From positions 10,230,286 to 10,294,285 of the forward strand of contig JAGGNK010003335.1 of NCBI GenBank assembly GCA_017590115.1: DNA of 64,000 nt. The letters are read 5' to 3'. The DNA comes from Montifringilla adamsi. Its lineage: Eukaryota; Chordata; Aves; Passeriformes; Passeridae. The notes under the pieces are model-generated. The model ran no database searches. It saw only the letters and a list, made by a program, of their open reading frames with translations, and was not told the DNA's origin. Numbering within the stretch: position 1 is the first letter of the stretch; every line of letters starts with the position of its first letter. Of the stretch, positions 17,992 to 34,009 are shown in pieces. Position numbers and translations under genes: made by a program.

Positions 17992-20900
17992 GTGAGAGCG
18001 GCGGTACAGCCAGGTTCACCTGGCGAGGTCGGGGTCGGAGGGCAGCGGCGGAGGGGGAGGCCTCGGGGCCATGTCCCGCGTGGCTGTTTTGGCCTGGAAA
18101 TAGGGGCAGTAGGGGCAGGTTTGCAGGGCAGCGAAAGCAGTGGAAGGCCTCGAGGGGAAGCCACAGGAGGAGTGGTTGAGGTCACTTCGTCTGGTCAGGC
18201 CGGAGAACTGGAGACTGAGAGCAGAGCTCATCGGAGTCTGCAGTAGCTCCCGAGGAGCCGGGGAGGGACCGCTCGGATCTCTGCTCCGTGTTACAGTGAC
18301 AGGACCCTGGGAACGGCTGGAGCTGTGTAAGGGGAGGTTTAGGTTGGAGATCAGGGAAGGGTTCTTCTTCCAGAGGGTGCTGGGCACTGCCCAGGCTCCC
18401 CAAGGAATGGGCAGGGCCCGAGGATCGCAGAGCTCCAGGGCCGTTTGGACAGCGCTGCCCGGCACGGGGTGGGACTGTTGAGGTGTCCTGAGCAGGGCCA
18501 CAGTTGGACTGGATGAGCCGTGTGGTTTTCTTCCAGCTCAGAATATTCTGTTTGTGTTTCTGGCATGACATCATGCCCCAGTGACACCAGCCCGCGTGAT
18601 GTCACCCCCCGTGGCCCCGTGCCCTCGGCCGCAGTGTGGTCATGTCACGGGTCCTGTGTCCCACTGCCACCACCAGCTGGGACCAGGGCTTCTCCTCGAG
18701 TGAACTGGGAGCATACAGGGGCTGTGAGGACAGGGTAACATTAAGCGAAACTTTGTGCCTGGTCGTTTTTAGCTGACAGGACAAAAAAACCTGTTTTGGT
18801 GCACAGCCGATGCCATGTCGTGACGAGTTAGCCTGTGACAGGTGTCACACACCCAAGGGAGAAGCACAGCAAAACACCGTGTCCTGTCAGGCAGCCAAGG
18901 GATGTGCACAGAAAAACAACAAAATCCCATCAGGCAGCAGTGAGGCTGGTCCTGGGGTGCTGTGGATTTGCCCCTTAGGTTGGTTTTTGGGCTGTGGGAC
19001 TCCCCTGCAGAGCTTTGGCTGGTGGCAGCAGAAGGTGAGCCCTCCCTGCAGCCTCTCCCATGCTGGAGCACCCCAAATGGCTCTTGTCAAGACCATGCTG
19101 GCTGTGTTCATAAACTTCCCAAGAGTTCCTGTCTGCAGGGCTCTGCCAAATGTTTGACAGAGGGTCAGAAGGGGCTTGCAAATGGTATTTGTGCAAGACA
19201 TCTGCAGCCTGTGCTCTGTCAGGTGTGTCTCGGTTTATTGCCTCACGTTACTCCAGGTATGAAGTGATGTTATAAGCAGTGAATGTAAAACCATATAACT
19301 TGCAACCTCTTGGGCCCCAATTTTGCAGTGCCATATAAATGTGTGTAATTTTAAGTACTATCAGTGCTTCCACTGACCTCAGTGGGACTACTTAGAGTGC
19401 TCTAAGTTAGACACAAATACACTTCTTCAGGGTAGGAGCCAAGGATGACTCATACAAGCACATGCATCACAGATTTTTATCTTTCCACTGCTATTTGTTG
19501 TTACAACTTATGGTTTAATAAAGGTTAAATGTGTTGAGTTCAGCGTCAGGTTCAGTTGTAAAATAGCCAGTTTCTATTCTGGCGCATTTCATCTTGATTG
19601 AGCTTAACACTTTGTTGAAGAATTGTGATGTTGGCACTGATCACACTTTATCCTTTTTGGGTTCTTTAGCAGCTGTTTTGCATAAGTGCAATGGACGAAG
19701 AATATGGATTTTGCAAATCATTTTATTGTTCCCAGCACTCGGCAGTGAGAGATCATTGTCTGCTTAGCAATAATGGCTTTTCCAAAAGACAAACAATTTC
19801 TAATAAATCAGACCTCGAAGAATTTAATAGTAAAATTAAATGACCCATCACCAATGGTTTATGCATTATGCAGGCTCAGTGCAAGTATAGTGGAGACCAT
19901 ATGCAATTACTGAAGATAATTATTCTTATGAGGGAAAATGTTGCTGAGTACTTCTTGTGTTAAATAAATGAGTGAGATTCCTAATGTCATTTAGGAACAG
20001 ACGTCAGAGACGCTTGGAAACCTTAACAATTCAAATTTAATAATTTAAAATTACAATAGCACAGGCAAAGTACAAGAGGCACTGGGATTATTCTCTAATA
20101 AATCTAAAGTATCTGTTGGGATGTTACTGTTTTAGAAGACTGGAAGTTATAATGTGCCTGTGATTCAAGGGTGAAGTTGAGGGTTTGTGTTTGCTGCAGA
20201 ACTGTGGTCTGTTTTAATTTCATCAGGTGCTGTGAAGTAAAGTCTGGTGCATGCAAAACTGCATTTTTATCTGAAGGCAGCTGGGTCATAGGGTGATGTC
20301 TGCTGAAGGTCTAGGACCACAGCACCTCGCTTGCCACCACAAGCTGTGACAGACCTTTAAAGCAACCCAAATGTCAGTGGTCCACAAACCACTGCCAGTC
20401 CATAGCCTGTCTGTGTGGGGTCTGCATAAGGTTGCCAAAGCAAGCAGGTCAGTGCCAGCAGCCTTTTGCAGGCTCTGAAATACTCTGAAAATACCAGGGG
20501 TCTAAAAATGGAAGGTTAAAACCACTCCCTCAAATAGAAGAATGGTTGCTGATCAACAGCAGTCTTAGTATTTTTTTTTTCAGACCTGTGCTGTTGCTGT
20601 GGATGGGATGCTCTTCAGAGGCAGCAGGACTCAGTAATGCTTTCCCTAAAGTGTAGCTGGTGAAAAACAGGAATGAAAGAGGCCTTGGTAGTGGTTTTAA
20701 CTGTTTAGCTGTGGGAAAGTAGCTCCTCCAGCACAATGGTATAATTGAGTTCTCTGCACTAGTCTCATCTTAAATGAAAGGACAAGAGGCATGATAGAAA
20801 ACAGAGTGGGGCCAATGATTAAAAAAAAAAAAATAGAAGAAGGCAGATGAAGGGATTGCTGTTTACAGAGAAACAAGTAGGGAGCCTGTTTTCCAGTTTC

Positions 20901-22543
20901 TCTTGCAGGATTCAGTGGGTGAGTTGGTTAGTCAAGCCTGAAGGAGAGTTGGACACAGCTGTCTTCTTTGCCTTCTTTGTTAAACTGGTTTTGGCAATAG
21001 CCGCAACAGAAATGGAAATCGGTCAGATAACACATTTCTCATCAGATGTCAAGTCTGGAATCTGGTTTGACCTTCGACAAATTAACTTTCACTGAAAAAA
21101 ATTTCCAGTCTGGATAGCATCAGCAGAATTCCCCCTTTTGAATATGCTTAGTTTGTCCGTGATGAAAGACAGTTGCTAGAAATCACCTGGTTTTATGCGT
21201 GTTACATTATTTTTCAGAAGTGCTTTAGATAGTGTTAACTGCTAATCTGGTAATTCTAGAAGGATGAAAAGTGTCTGCATTATTTATTAAGTCAGTGGGT
21301 CCCTTTGTGTTGTGATATTTATGAAATTCCCTTCCACTAACATCTGTTATTTGTAGAAGAAAAGATGATAAATTTGAAGTCACACAGTCAGTGATATGAA
21401 GTGAGATATTTTTTAGGATAATATTTGAGCTTGTGGCTTCTGTACTTCGTAAACGTTTTTTTAAGGCTCTGGAGCTGTCTAGATGAAATCATAACTTCAG
21501 GGAACACATATTGGATTAGAAATTTTCTTGAATCAGACTTCCAGGAAAATTGATTACAGATTGTCTCTTATCGGTGTCATCTCATTTTGTTACAAGTTGG
21601 TTTTATTCTGGCTTGTGTGCAAAAGACAGAATATTAGTTGTATCCTAATGTCTTTAAATATCTTTTGTGCAGATTAATTTGAAGAGTTTCTGTCCCTAGA
21701 CAAAACAATTTTTTCACATTTCTATGAAGTTTGGGTGGAGAAGACAATGAAGAATATATGACTGCTGAGATGAAGCAGCATAAACTAAAAGATTTTCAAC
21801 AGGAGCTCATTGTAAAACAAACAAGAATAACAGGGAGCAGACTTAGAAAATGCAGCAGCAACAAGAGATATTGCAAAAAAGGAAATATGTGTAAACATCA
21901 GTGTCCTGCTGTTCAGAAAGGGACTTCCTCTTCTGGCTGTAGATAACAACCAGGAGACTTTTCCCAAGTAATTAATCATATTATATAGTATTCAGACATC
22001 TAATATCAGTTGTGCCCCTAAAATCAAGTAAGTAGGTGTAAATGCTAAAAGTCAGATGTGTGTGTGTGTGCACTTTGGTTTTTCTCTGGGTAGTAAATGA
22101 AAGACTGGCTTTAGAAAACCAGGGCTTAAAAGCACTTCAATATTGCTGGAGAGGGAGGCAGAAATTACATCCTCTTTCTTGCTTTTCTTCCTCTATTAAG
22201 AAAGCACTTTTTCTCTGGTAACAAATGCAGAACCCACTTTTAAAGATAATTGTGCATTTTGAGTAGTCTGAACAATTTGTTCTTTTTGTAAAACCTTTTT
22301 CCCCTTAGTGATTATTGTTCCAGAGATTATTTATTTGGTTGGGAAGATGAACATCTAGTGGACTGAGGTTGTGCTCATGCCTTCTTACCCTCATTTTATC
22401 ACTGTGTTCTGAGCAAAGCTCTGATTTGGAACCTCTCAGCTGACAGTTTATGTTATCATATTTGAAATCTGTTTATTGCAAATTCAATTTGAATACATGG
22501 TAACCTTGAAGTCATTAATAAACTTATTGCCTTTTTTTTCCAG
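17992..22543 (+). other. MFAP3: MFAP3 intron 1 (inferred)
   Basis: Apart from the CR1 fragment at its left end, the stretch is AT-rich with no coding exon. A 71-codon open frame at 21731-21946 has no splice or homology support. From about 19500 to 20100 the sequence is unusually AT-rich and free of repeats, and could hold a conserved intronic element. Confidence 0.5.
18327..18563 (+). mobile_element. CR1 retrotransposon 3' fragment
   Basis: Resembles the avian CR1 3' untranslated end: aggttggagatcagggaag, a gggcactgcccaggctcccc block, a gtttggacagcgctgcc-like block, a ttggactggatgag block, and finally a degenerate attctg repeat. It is diverged and 5' truncated, as CR1 copies usually are. It sits just inside MFAP3 intron 1. 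Confidence 0.75.
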
Positions 22544-22721
22544 TTTTACTTCCAGTTTCCACTTCAGATATTGATGGTCTTGAAAGTGCATTTGGATCCC
22601 AGACATTTTCCATCACAGAACAAATCAAGAGCTCCTCTCCTTCAGAGCAATACAGACAGCTTAATATCATATGACCTCATTTCTCCAAATTAAATGAAAG
22701 AAGAATTTTCACTAGCTTTCC
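22544..22721 (+). other. MFAP3: MFAP3 5' UTR part of exon 2, with upstream ATG
   Basis: Follows a strong polypyrimidine acceptor (cttttttttccag). It contains an upstream ATG at 22694 in another frame, whose reading frame runs past the main start and ends shortly inside the coding region. Such overlapping uORFs usually lower translation. The main start context (ttccATGa) is weak, with T at -3. Confidence 0.6.
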
Positions 22722-25108
<2,387 letters not shown>

Positions 25109-28100
25109 GCCCGGTGCTCCAGAGGGGTGAAGGAAGCTCGGAGGATCCAAGGGAACTGTGAGAAAAGGGTCTGCAAATAAGCTGCCTCATCCCATGTGCA
25201 CAAGAGTTTTCCAAATTGCAAGGTGCCAGAAGTAGTTAGAAGTGTGTATTTTCTGTCTGTGTTGATTTAACAATTCCAGTCTGCTAGAAAAGGCCATTTG
25301 GAATATTGTGTGGGGGCTTTTCTTTCTAAAGCAGGCTTGCTATATTTAAAATAGTTGCAAAACTGGAATTCTTTGTCCTTGGCTCCTTGGTAGCTTTTGA
25401 TACTTCAGAGCTGTGTGAGAAGTGACCAAGCTGAGCAGTACAACTTGCAATAAGAACTTTTCCTTTGTGAGCTCCTTCTTTCTTCACAAAGTTGAGCTGA
25501 AATTCCTTTGAGTCAGTGTTGTTGTCCTGATTAATTGAGTTCTGTGCTCTTTTTGAGTTGCCTCTTGGTGCGTGTAGCCCATCAGAACCACAGTGAGCTT
25601 GAACAAACCTGTTTTGTGTCACACGCTTGTGTTGCTATCAAAATGTACTGTACTTAGAAAAAATAGTGCCAGGATCTGCTGCTGGATTAAATTAATTGTT
25701 GTCGTTTCAAAGCAGCTTAGAGAACAACCAGGAGGTCTCAAGTTTTCTGTGCATCTGCAGGAAACTTGTGGATGTTTTAAAAGTTTGTTGCTTAAACTTG
25801 GTGCTGATTGCCAAAGCGCCTTACCCTGGTCCTGTCCTACAGAATGGAGCAGTGACAGCACTTCTGGCACTGCCTGGCTTTTCATTATGCTGATTTCACT
25901 CACTATAGAAAATCCAAAGTTTTATATTGTATTTGCTGTTGTGGTGAGAAGAGGATGACAGTAATCACATCGTGGCAAAACTCAGAAATTAATTCATCAT
26001 CTACAGACAGGTGTCTGAGGCACATCTTCCTGAACAGCATTATAATAAAGCAGTGAAAAGTAGTTCCAGTGAGTTGCTCTGCTCTGGCTGGTCCTGTCAG
26101 AAGGCAGTGGCAGAGAGAGTGGGGGCTGGCTGAGCTGTTTGCCAGCCACTGCTTGCAGGAGGGGAGTGACTCACTGCTAGAGCCCAGCCTCGTGTGCTGA
26201 GAGGTGGCAGAAGGGAGAGATGCAGCTGCTGACATATGTGCACAAGTACTTCACCAAGGATCTCCCACCTGGCTTCCTCAGCTGTAGAGATCCAGCCTCC
26301 AGGAATCAGAGTGCAGACAAGAATCTAGTTTCTTCCACTCTTTGGTGCTGGTTTTTTTTTTTTTCTCCTTAACATTTGTGTCACTTAAATAGCATTTTAT
26401 ATCCTGTTGAGATTTAGTAGATGTAAAGCTTGTAAGCACTCCACATATTAATTTCTTACAACTACTGGAAGCATATTGCCATATAATTTTAACAGCTTGG
26501 CAACAGGAGTGCCATTTAATTTCACACAACTCTTTTTTCTTTCCTTATTATTACAGAAATGTCACTTGAACAAGTGATTCTGGAGGGCTGCTCAGGATTC
26601 TTAAGAGGATTTGACATTACATTTACATGAGTAGAGGTGGAAAACAAGCAGGCACAGTGGTAATAGCAGGGTGGGGCTGTCTGTGGTAATACATGCTCAG
26701 AAAGAAGGGGCTGAATGAATTACAGTTACCATATCAGAGACAGGGAAATGACAGCATCTATAACCATTTTAAACTACCTTTTGGGGAAATTCCTGCAGTC
26801 AGCCACCAGTTAAATCACCCTAGTTGCCTTTGGCCTGTCAGGTAAGAGTGGTGTTAGTCAGGAAGGAAATTGCTAGCCTATATTACAGTAACATTCCCAC
26901 CAGCTTGGTGCCATTTCCAAGACTGTAGCAAACTGTCTGTTTCAGGGGAATAAACCTGTACATACTTCAAGTAGCTGCCTCAACAGTGACTTCTTTTTTT
27001 GCTTCCATAGTTTGATGGCACTTTATGTCCAGGTGAAAATTTTGTATAGTTTTGTGTAACCTGTCTGGTTTCTTCTAAGTTTTCTGAGATTATCAGTGTT
27101 AAAAGATACTCTGAGGATAAATATCTATTTCTCTTAAAAGAAGGAAGCTGCTGGCTTCACTTCTGTGCTACAATGGGTTCTGCAGGTTTGTTGCACATGT
27201 GTGAGAGATTTGAGAGTTTGCAATCCACTGGCTGAAAGAGGTGAAGGCTACAAGAGAGAATGATCTGCTTCAAAGTCCTTTGTGCCACAGGTCATCAGAA
27301 TGTAGCTGCACCTGCCTTATTTCCCTATAAACAGCTCTTCTTGCTTCTCTGGAACTGTTGCATGATATGCAACATATGGATGTGTTACCCCTAAATCCAC
27401 ACACAGTGAGAGATGCCACTACAAAGTCTAAACTATTTAATTGCTTCCTAAGAAGCAGTTATGATTGACAGATGTCACATCAGAAGTGGCAGCTTACAGG
27501 CAGCAGAATGACACTGGAGGTGTGTAAAATGAGTGCCAGGAGAGCTGTTTTGAGACTGATTTGATCTCTTTTTTGATTTTTATGCTTTATTTACATAGCT
27601 CCAAGTTCTTACTGAGCAGTTACCTGGTGTCTTCATGCATTCTGTTGCTGGTTGAGAGGAAAGAGTGACCATGCATAAAGGTCCTCAGAAATGCAGCTGC
27701 AGTGTCAATTGCTGGATAGCAAAGCTGAGAGTTTTCCTGAATTACTACAGTAGTTTGTTCCTTACGTGAATTTCATTCCTGGAAAGAAGGTTGTTTTGTA
27801 AGGATTTTAGTATATCAGGGGTACCTCCTGAATGGAGGGACTGATCCTACTCCCACTGAATTCAATTAGAGAGGATTTGGAGCTCTGTGCATTTTGCAGG
27901 ATTTTTGTGCATCTGAAAGCAAGGACGAAGGTGATGTTAAATGGTAAAAGAGATTTCCAGAGAATGAAATTTGACACCAGTTTCCAAACAACTTGTGAAC
28001 TATTCTTGTTACCCTGAGAGTAGATGAGTGCACTTAATGTCTTCGATGAATCTAATTGAACATTAACATTGAAAGTGTTTCTCTCTTAACTTTTTATAGG

Positions 28101-28360
28101 ATGAGGAGAATCTACAGTGGTTTCCTTGCTTTAAACTAAAGTCTCTGACAATCAGAAGGCTATTCTCTCTTCTTTGTGACTTATTTTAAAAAATATGAAA
28201 TCTACTTGTTGTCCAAGAGTACCTAAAACTAACTTTGTAGTGATTATTTGTATTACCTGGATTGTAATGTAACTGTTTAATGTAACCACGTAGGATTTCA
28301 TACTTTCATAAAATGAACTGGTAGATTTGCAAAATAAATTGAAAAGAAAAACCTTGTTCT
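25109..28360 (+). other. MFAP3: MFAP3 3' UTR (probable)
   Basis: Downstream of the MFAP3 stop there is about 3.2 kb without coding potential. Plus-strand AATAAA signals lie at 26044-26049, 26949-26954 and 28333-28338. The last is followed by a TGTTCTGC/TTTTCTGTTTT-like downstream region and is the best distal end. Alternative poly(A) use is likely. Confidence 0.5.
28333..28338 (+). terminator. MFAP3: Distal MFAP3 poly(A) signal
   Basis: AATAAA in the context gcaaaataaattgaaaag, followed within 40 bases by a T/G-rich stretch. Confidence 0.45.
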
Positions 28361-28517
28361 GCTGGAATTTTCTGTTTTACAAGTGAGGAGTCCCTGTCTC
28401 TCTAAGGTTACATAGCAGCTGCATTGAGCTCAGCAGAATGTTGTTAATCAGCCTCACAGAGGTTATTGAGATATTCAGTCATCTGAAGAATCATTCTTGC
28501 TATGACATCTTTGGAGA

Positions 28518-28535
28518 TTTTTTTTTTTTTTTTTT
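28518..28535. repeat. Poly(T) run
   Basis: Eighteen consecutive T on the plus strand. No adjoining element could be identified. Confidence 0.9.
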
Positions 28536-29549
28536 GTCTCACAGTCTTCAACAGCATCTAATAATTGTTCCCAGCTGCATATACAAACAGGTACTGACCT
28601 GAAATTGTTTCAAGAAGGCCCTCAAACCTTTATTTCTTTGTTTCACATTGTGTGTGTGACCTTCAACCATGAATCTGTTTTATTTTTTCACCTTTTTCAT
28701 ATGCTGGTAGTATTATATATTGTAAGCACCTTTCATTTTGTAATCACTCACCCCAAACTCCAAAAATCCACCTTGCTGAGAAGTCCTCTGTAGTGCCTTC
28801 CATGGGGGTGTGCAAGTGTGAATGAGAGCAGAATTCACCCAGATTGCTTTTAAGGAAGAATCTCTGGTTGCCAGTCTCTGCACAAGGCAGATAATGCCAT
28901 TACAGCTGAATATTTGGGGATTTTCCCATGAGAATCAGCTGCCTAAAGGAAGAATTATTGGACCCATACTCCTCAGGCTAGGTCAGTGCTCAGTCAGCAT
29001 CTGCTTTCTGTCTCCTTGTTGTGAGAGATGCATTAATGATAACAGTTCAGTTTTTTAAAGCTCCTGTAACCTGATCCCTCATGATCCTATCCACAGTGAA
29101 CAAATTCATCTGCATCCATTTAGAGCACTTTTCCATCTGGTAACAACAGAAAGTGAGCTGCATTAAGGATGATTGTACTTTAATTTTAGGTGCACGCCTT
29201 AAAACATACATTTTTTTCTTAATGTTACAGCACTTCTGTGAGTGAAGTCTCCAGCTGGAGACGCCACGGTGTCATTCAGCTCAGGCAAGTTACAGCTTTA
29301 TCGACTTCCCTTCAGCCAGGTCATTTCACACCAGCTGAGTCTCTTTCCTCTCCTCTTTTTTTAATTGGATAGCAGCTCATTCAGATGTCTTCAAATACTG
29401 CCAGCTTTTTTGCATGTGGAAGTGAGAATTACACCATCATTCAAAAAAAAATCGTTCTGCTAGATGCTGAAATATCAAAAAAGCCCTGAAAGCTGGGAAG
29501 TTGTTCTTTATCCCTGGTAGAACAGTACCTATTCTTTGGTCATGCCTGG

Positions 29550-29645
29550 CTGCCAATGAGCGCAATAACGCCGAGCAATTAGGCCTTTCATTTGCGTTAG
29601 GCTAATTAATTGTTTGCACAGTGCCCTGAATATGGAATCATTCTC
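29550..29645. promoter_or_regulatory. Candidate conserved non-coding element
   Basis: Contains gagcaattaggcctttcatt followed by ggctaattaattgtttgcac: three homeodomain-type ATTA/TAAT cores in about 45 bp, within repeat-free sequence. It has the look of developmental enhancer cores in vertebrates. There is no direct evidence of function. Confidence 0.3.
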
Positions 29646-30479
29646 CTTTTGGAAAGAATAAAAGGATTAGAATGGCTTTATCCCAAGTTGCTCTGAACGT
29701 CTTTTATTTATTTAATGGGAGAAAAATCCTCTGTTGCCCCAAACGCAAAGCACACACTCGAGCGTTACGGCTGCTCGGGGATGTCTCCATCAGTGGGGAT
29801 GTGAACACATTCACAGATGTCCATCCATCTGCAGCCACGCTCCAGATGGGATCTGGGGGTCCTGCTGCATGGCAATGAGCGTGCAGAGGCTGCAGGGTTT
29901 GGATGTCAGTGCTGTCAGGGGCTGCAGAGGGATGAGCATCCCTTGGATTTCAGCTGCCTGCAGCAGGTCACTGTGAGCTGTGGTGGCGCTGGGAGGGCAG
30001 AGCTCTGTGACTGGACACTCTCTCAAGAGGTTTGTACTGAGGAAGTCCAAGGCAAATGGAGCCTGGGCTAGGATTTCATGGAGAAGGATGCAATATTGCA
30101 GAGGCTATTGTCATCTCTTCTTTATGTTTGTCCTATTCAGTGCCTCTTTGTGCTACCATATTATTAAGTATATATTTCATGTTAAATGGTTCTACAAATG
30201 TGAAAAAAGCCAGTGGAAAGTGAAGGAAGATACTCGGCTGTAAGTGCAAGGCAGAGGCTGCCATCACACAGACTTCCAGTGAAGGGGTTGGAGGTAACTG
30301 GCTGGAGTTCCTCCTGACCTCCTATAAGGAGAGCTCCCTGCTCTCCTATAAGACCTGTTATGGGCCATCTGCAAGAGCTGAAAGTGAAAATTCTGTCCCG
30401 TCCTTTCTCTTCCTCTAAAGATCAGGACACTGAGAACAGCCCTGGGTCTGAAGGGAGCATGAGAGGCCACCTAGGACGT

Positions 30480-30640
30480 GTTCTCAGCCACAGATGTCCA
30501 TCCTGGCTTAAAAACAGCTGCTGGCAGAGACATTGCATCTCCCAGGCAATCTGTTCTCCTGCTAAACCCTCCAGACTACTGGAAAGATTTCCCTAATATC
30601 TGCCACAAAGCATCTCTTAATGCATCACCCATCTCATCCT
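30480..30640 (-). mobile_element. CR1-like retrotransposon fragment
   Basis: Read on the plus strand it looks like the reverse complement of a CR1 3' region: gtccatcctggcttaaaaac, catctcccaggcaatctgtt and gaaagatttccctaatatct. It is old and diverged, so both limits are approximate. Confidence 0.55.
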
Positions 30641-33163
30641 TTCCATGCCTACTGCTGCTGCATCTGCAGCCCAAATCAGGGCCACCCCAAAAATGCAGGA
30701 CAGGAACTGGAGGACAACACAAAGCATGCTTGGCTCCATGTGCCTGCCTTGCCTGGAGAGATCCTTCTGTGTTCGGCCTAAGCTGGCAGAATTTAACTGG
30801 AAGTCAAACTCCTTTTGTTTATTTAATGCCTGGATGTCTGAGTGATGCTTCTTGGGCTTTGGACCTTCTTGCTGTCAGTGCTGGGTCATGGAAATGTCCC
30901 TGGCACCCTGTTCATATCAAACGAGTAGCTCTGTTATTCTGGGTGCAGCAGTCTCATGATAGCTTTGTATTTGTATGTGGTAGGGGAATGGAGAGCAGCC
31001 ACTGCAAAACACATGGGCCTGTCCCACCATTCTCTCAAGAGATTTTCAGCATTTCACTCACTTCCTCTCCTTGGTGTCTTCACTTTAGTGCATGAAAGTA
31101 TTCAGAAGTATCTTGCCTGGTCAATGGGAGAATCCCAAGATTTCATTTTTCTTTTCTTTTTTTTTTTCTTTTCTCTTGTGAGTTTTTCTCAAGCTTAAGT
31201 CTCCTAAATAATGACTAGGGAGGGAGACAGTGGACCAGAACAGACATGAAGGAGTTTGGACAACTGTCCTAAATTAGAGGACAGGTTTGCTTTGGAAATC
31301 CTATATGCATCACACTCTGTTACAGAAAGTTGGCCTTAACAGCAAATCTCTTGCAGCAGGGTGTCACTTCACTTCCACAGATTACTTGAAATGCTTTATT
31401 AATTCGATGACCTTGTGGGCTCTCAGAAAAAAACATTTCTCACTGTTTTGGGGAAAGAGAACTTCTCTGAGCTAAAGGGACTGTTTTGTTGCACAGATTT
31501 ATTGCTTGGCTGACTTAATTCACCATTCAAACACGATGATTTTTAGCTGCTGGGCAGTGAGCCTTGCAATGTTGAAACTAATTAACTGCTAGAACTCTTC
31601 TGAGCAAGGCTGTTTTCTTACTGGGTTTTGGGGCTTTTTTTTTTAATCCACAGAAATAAAGCAAATACGATCCTTGGAACACAGGGTTGCATGGATGTGG
31701 TATCAGCACAGACACAGCCCCATGCTGGATGACTCTGTGTCACAAAGGAAGAGAGGCTGCCAGCTGTCCCTGCTGCCAGCTGTCCCCACTGACAGCACAC
31801 AAAGGTAAGAGGAAAAAAGATACATCTGAAGACAGAAGACAGGAGGGGTGCCGTAGTCGTGACAAAGGGAGAATTCAGAGAATAGCACGAGGTCTCCACT
31901 CTACAGCTCTGGATCCACAGCCTGGATCAAAGACCTGAGCTGTGGATCTGGCTGGCAGGCCAAGGTCAATGGCTCTGCAGCTGGGAGTCCTCACACCTCT
32001 CTCCCCTTCCTTCATCTCCACCACTGGTGTTGCAGACTGTATTTCTGAGAGAACCTTGAACCTCGTAGCTCAGATAGATCTAAAGAGCTGCAGTTCCTGC
32101 CAGCCGGACTTCATCAAAGACTTGAGAGGGAAGACAAGGAAGGGAAGAATGCACCTGGCTGCAGGAAGTTACCGGTTGTTATCCCACCTGGGACTTCTGT
32201 TCATCAAAATATTTTCTGGGAAAAGTTTATAACCCCTGCAATATTTCCTAGTGATGTCTAAAGATGGCATAAAAAGGTCTTGAAGCTCAAGCAGAGACAA
32301 ATTCAGTGTCTGTGTGCTCCTTCCTACTGTGTTTTTGCAAAGCACTTCTGCCCTGCTCCTTGCTCTGAGTCCACAGTGCAAGTGAAATATAAATGGCTGC
32401 TGCTCACTGAAAGCAGAAAGCAGGGAATCCCTCACTGGCTCCAGGGAGCTCCCCATCTGTCTTTGTTCCTGACAGTTTGATTACCTTTATCATCATTTTT
32501 AAATGCAGAGCTGCAAATACCATTAGTGGTCACAGAGAATGGCAACTCTCTTGACATGCCTCAACCACAGTGACCTTCCTCCATGGCAGCTGGGAGCTCA
32601 GGCCAACCCCTCTTCCTCCTACGAGTTTGGGCTGGGAGGGTCAGCCCCAGCTGCCAATTCACCTCTATCTCATTGTCTTCCCTGCATTTCAATTCCAAAG
32701 GTCCCAGGATTTCCAGCCTTCTTCTGAAGCCCCACAGCCTTGTTGCTCATTCCTCAAAGACAGAAGTTTAGAGCAGCACCCCTGGGTGTGTGATCAAGGA
32801 AATCTTATGTCACTTGGCTTGCTCTGAGCAAAGGGGGAAGTGCAGGGGATCAGCAGCATGTGGGAGAGGAGACCTCTGTTTCTCGTGGGCCCTGGTGGAG
32901 CTCACCTGGCCAGGAGCTCCAAAAGGACCATGAGGTTTTCTGCCTGCTGTTTCTCTAGGTGAAGCCAGAGGACAGTTAGTGGAGGCTTGTCACAGGGAGG
33001 TCTTTGAGTAAGAGAAAACAGAATTTGATGGCTGTGAGAGTCCAAAAACCTCCTGGAAGTGTTGTTCTCATGAGCTGCTCCATCTCCTAGCCCTCAGCCA
33101 GAGCATGTTCCAGCATCCCCTGGCTTGGAAAGGTGTCCCTAGATGTGAGGTGAGGTTCCATAG

Positions 33164-33558
33164 TGACAGAGGGTCCCCAGGCAGGTGCAAAGGAGAGCTG
33201 CTTTATTCCAAAAAACAGGCCTTTTAAAGCAATTACCAGTTATCAGCTACATAGTTTTAAATCATAACAAACCTAATTCAACCAACCACTACACACCATG
33301 ATGTGAACACACCATGGTTACATGACTTGTTTTTCAAGCTCCAATTCAGCTGAGTCACTTTCCCACAGCCCTTTTCTGCTTAGCCAAAGTAGCAGGCCTG
33401 AGCCATGGTTTTACAAGGTTTGTGAGGTTTCTTTGTAAGGTTTTACCTACGTGCAACACTCAGAGGCAGAACAGGACACAGGGTGTGAGGGGACAGTGCT
33501 GAGGGCTGAGCATGACCCCCCAGGCATGGGGACAACCAATTCTCTTCAGTCCCTGACA
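33164..33558 (-). mobile_element. Possible solo LTR
   Basis: On the minus strand a segment beginning tgtcagggactgaagag and ending gaccctctgtca encloses an AATAAA (plus-strand TTTATT near 33202) close to its 3' end, as in retroviral LTRs. The ends are TG...CA. I see no matching target-site duplication and no internal retroviral genes nearby, so the limits and class are uncertain. It could be an unrelated repeat. Confidence 0.35.
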
Positions 33559-33927
33559 TTTCCCAGGGCACCAGTGAAACCAGTTTCTCTGGCGCTCCTG
33601 GAAAGGAGCACACATGTTTCACGTGTTTATTCTTTGCCAGCCATCTCTGCTGTTCTCTCCTTGTCCTGTGAGCACCTGTGCTTTTCTTCCCTTCAAACTG
33701 TCCTTGGAGTGACACAGCAAAGTGCCAGGTGTACCTTTGCTGTTGCTCTCATCTCAGCAGCCAAGGCTTTCTTCTGTTCAGCTGAAAGGGAGCCTGGGTC
33801 AAGGTTTTTATGTGCCAAGCAGAATCCAAACACAAGAACATGCAGGTGAGCTCAGAGCCAGGATCTGGGCTGCCAGTGGCAGGAGGGGTAGCACCGTGCT
33901 GGGAACCAGGGAAATGGGGATAACAAA

Positions 33928-34000
33928 GGGGATGGGATGGGATGGGATGGGATGGGATGGGATGGGATGGGATGCAGTGGGATGCGGTGGGATGCAGTGG
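33928..34000. repeat. (GATGG)n microsatellite
   Basis: About nine perfect GATGG units pass into a degenerate gatgcagtgg/gatgcggtgg pattern. The strand has G runs every five bases. Confidence 0.95.
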
Positions 34001-34009
34001 GGTCCCTCT

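Larger units (their letters stand above)
17250..18110. promoter_or_regulatory. CpG-island bidirectional promoter of FAM114A2 and MFAP3
   Basis: Strongly GC- and CpG-rich block between the divergent genes. It contains an ETS/GABP-type word ccggaagcg at 17896-17904, typical of TATA-less housekeeping promoters. A minus-strand donor (below 17816) and a plus-strand donor (after 17991) lie about 175 bp apart, so both transcripts would start within the short piece between them. No TATA box is seen. Confidence 0.75.
28540..33160. other. Intergenic or intronic sequence without a recognised gene
   Basis: No coding exon is supported. The block contains a CR1-like fragment near 30.5 kb, a conserved-element-like AT-rich patch at 29.55-29.65 kb and a T-rich run near 31150-31175. 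Open frames up to 205 codons (30478-31095) overlap the CR1-like fragment and look like chance. Confidence 0.5.

Noticed and set aside
21731..21946. 71-codon plus-strand frame in MFAP3 intron 1
   Set aside because: Polar composition looks protein-like, but there is no splice context or homology; probably random.
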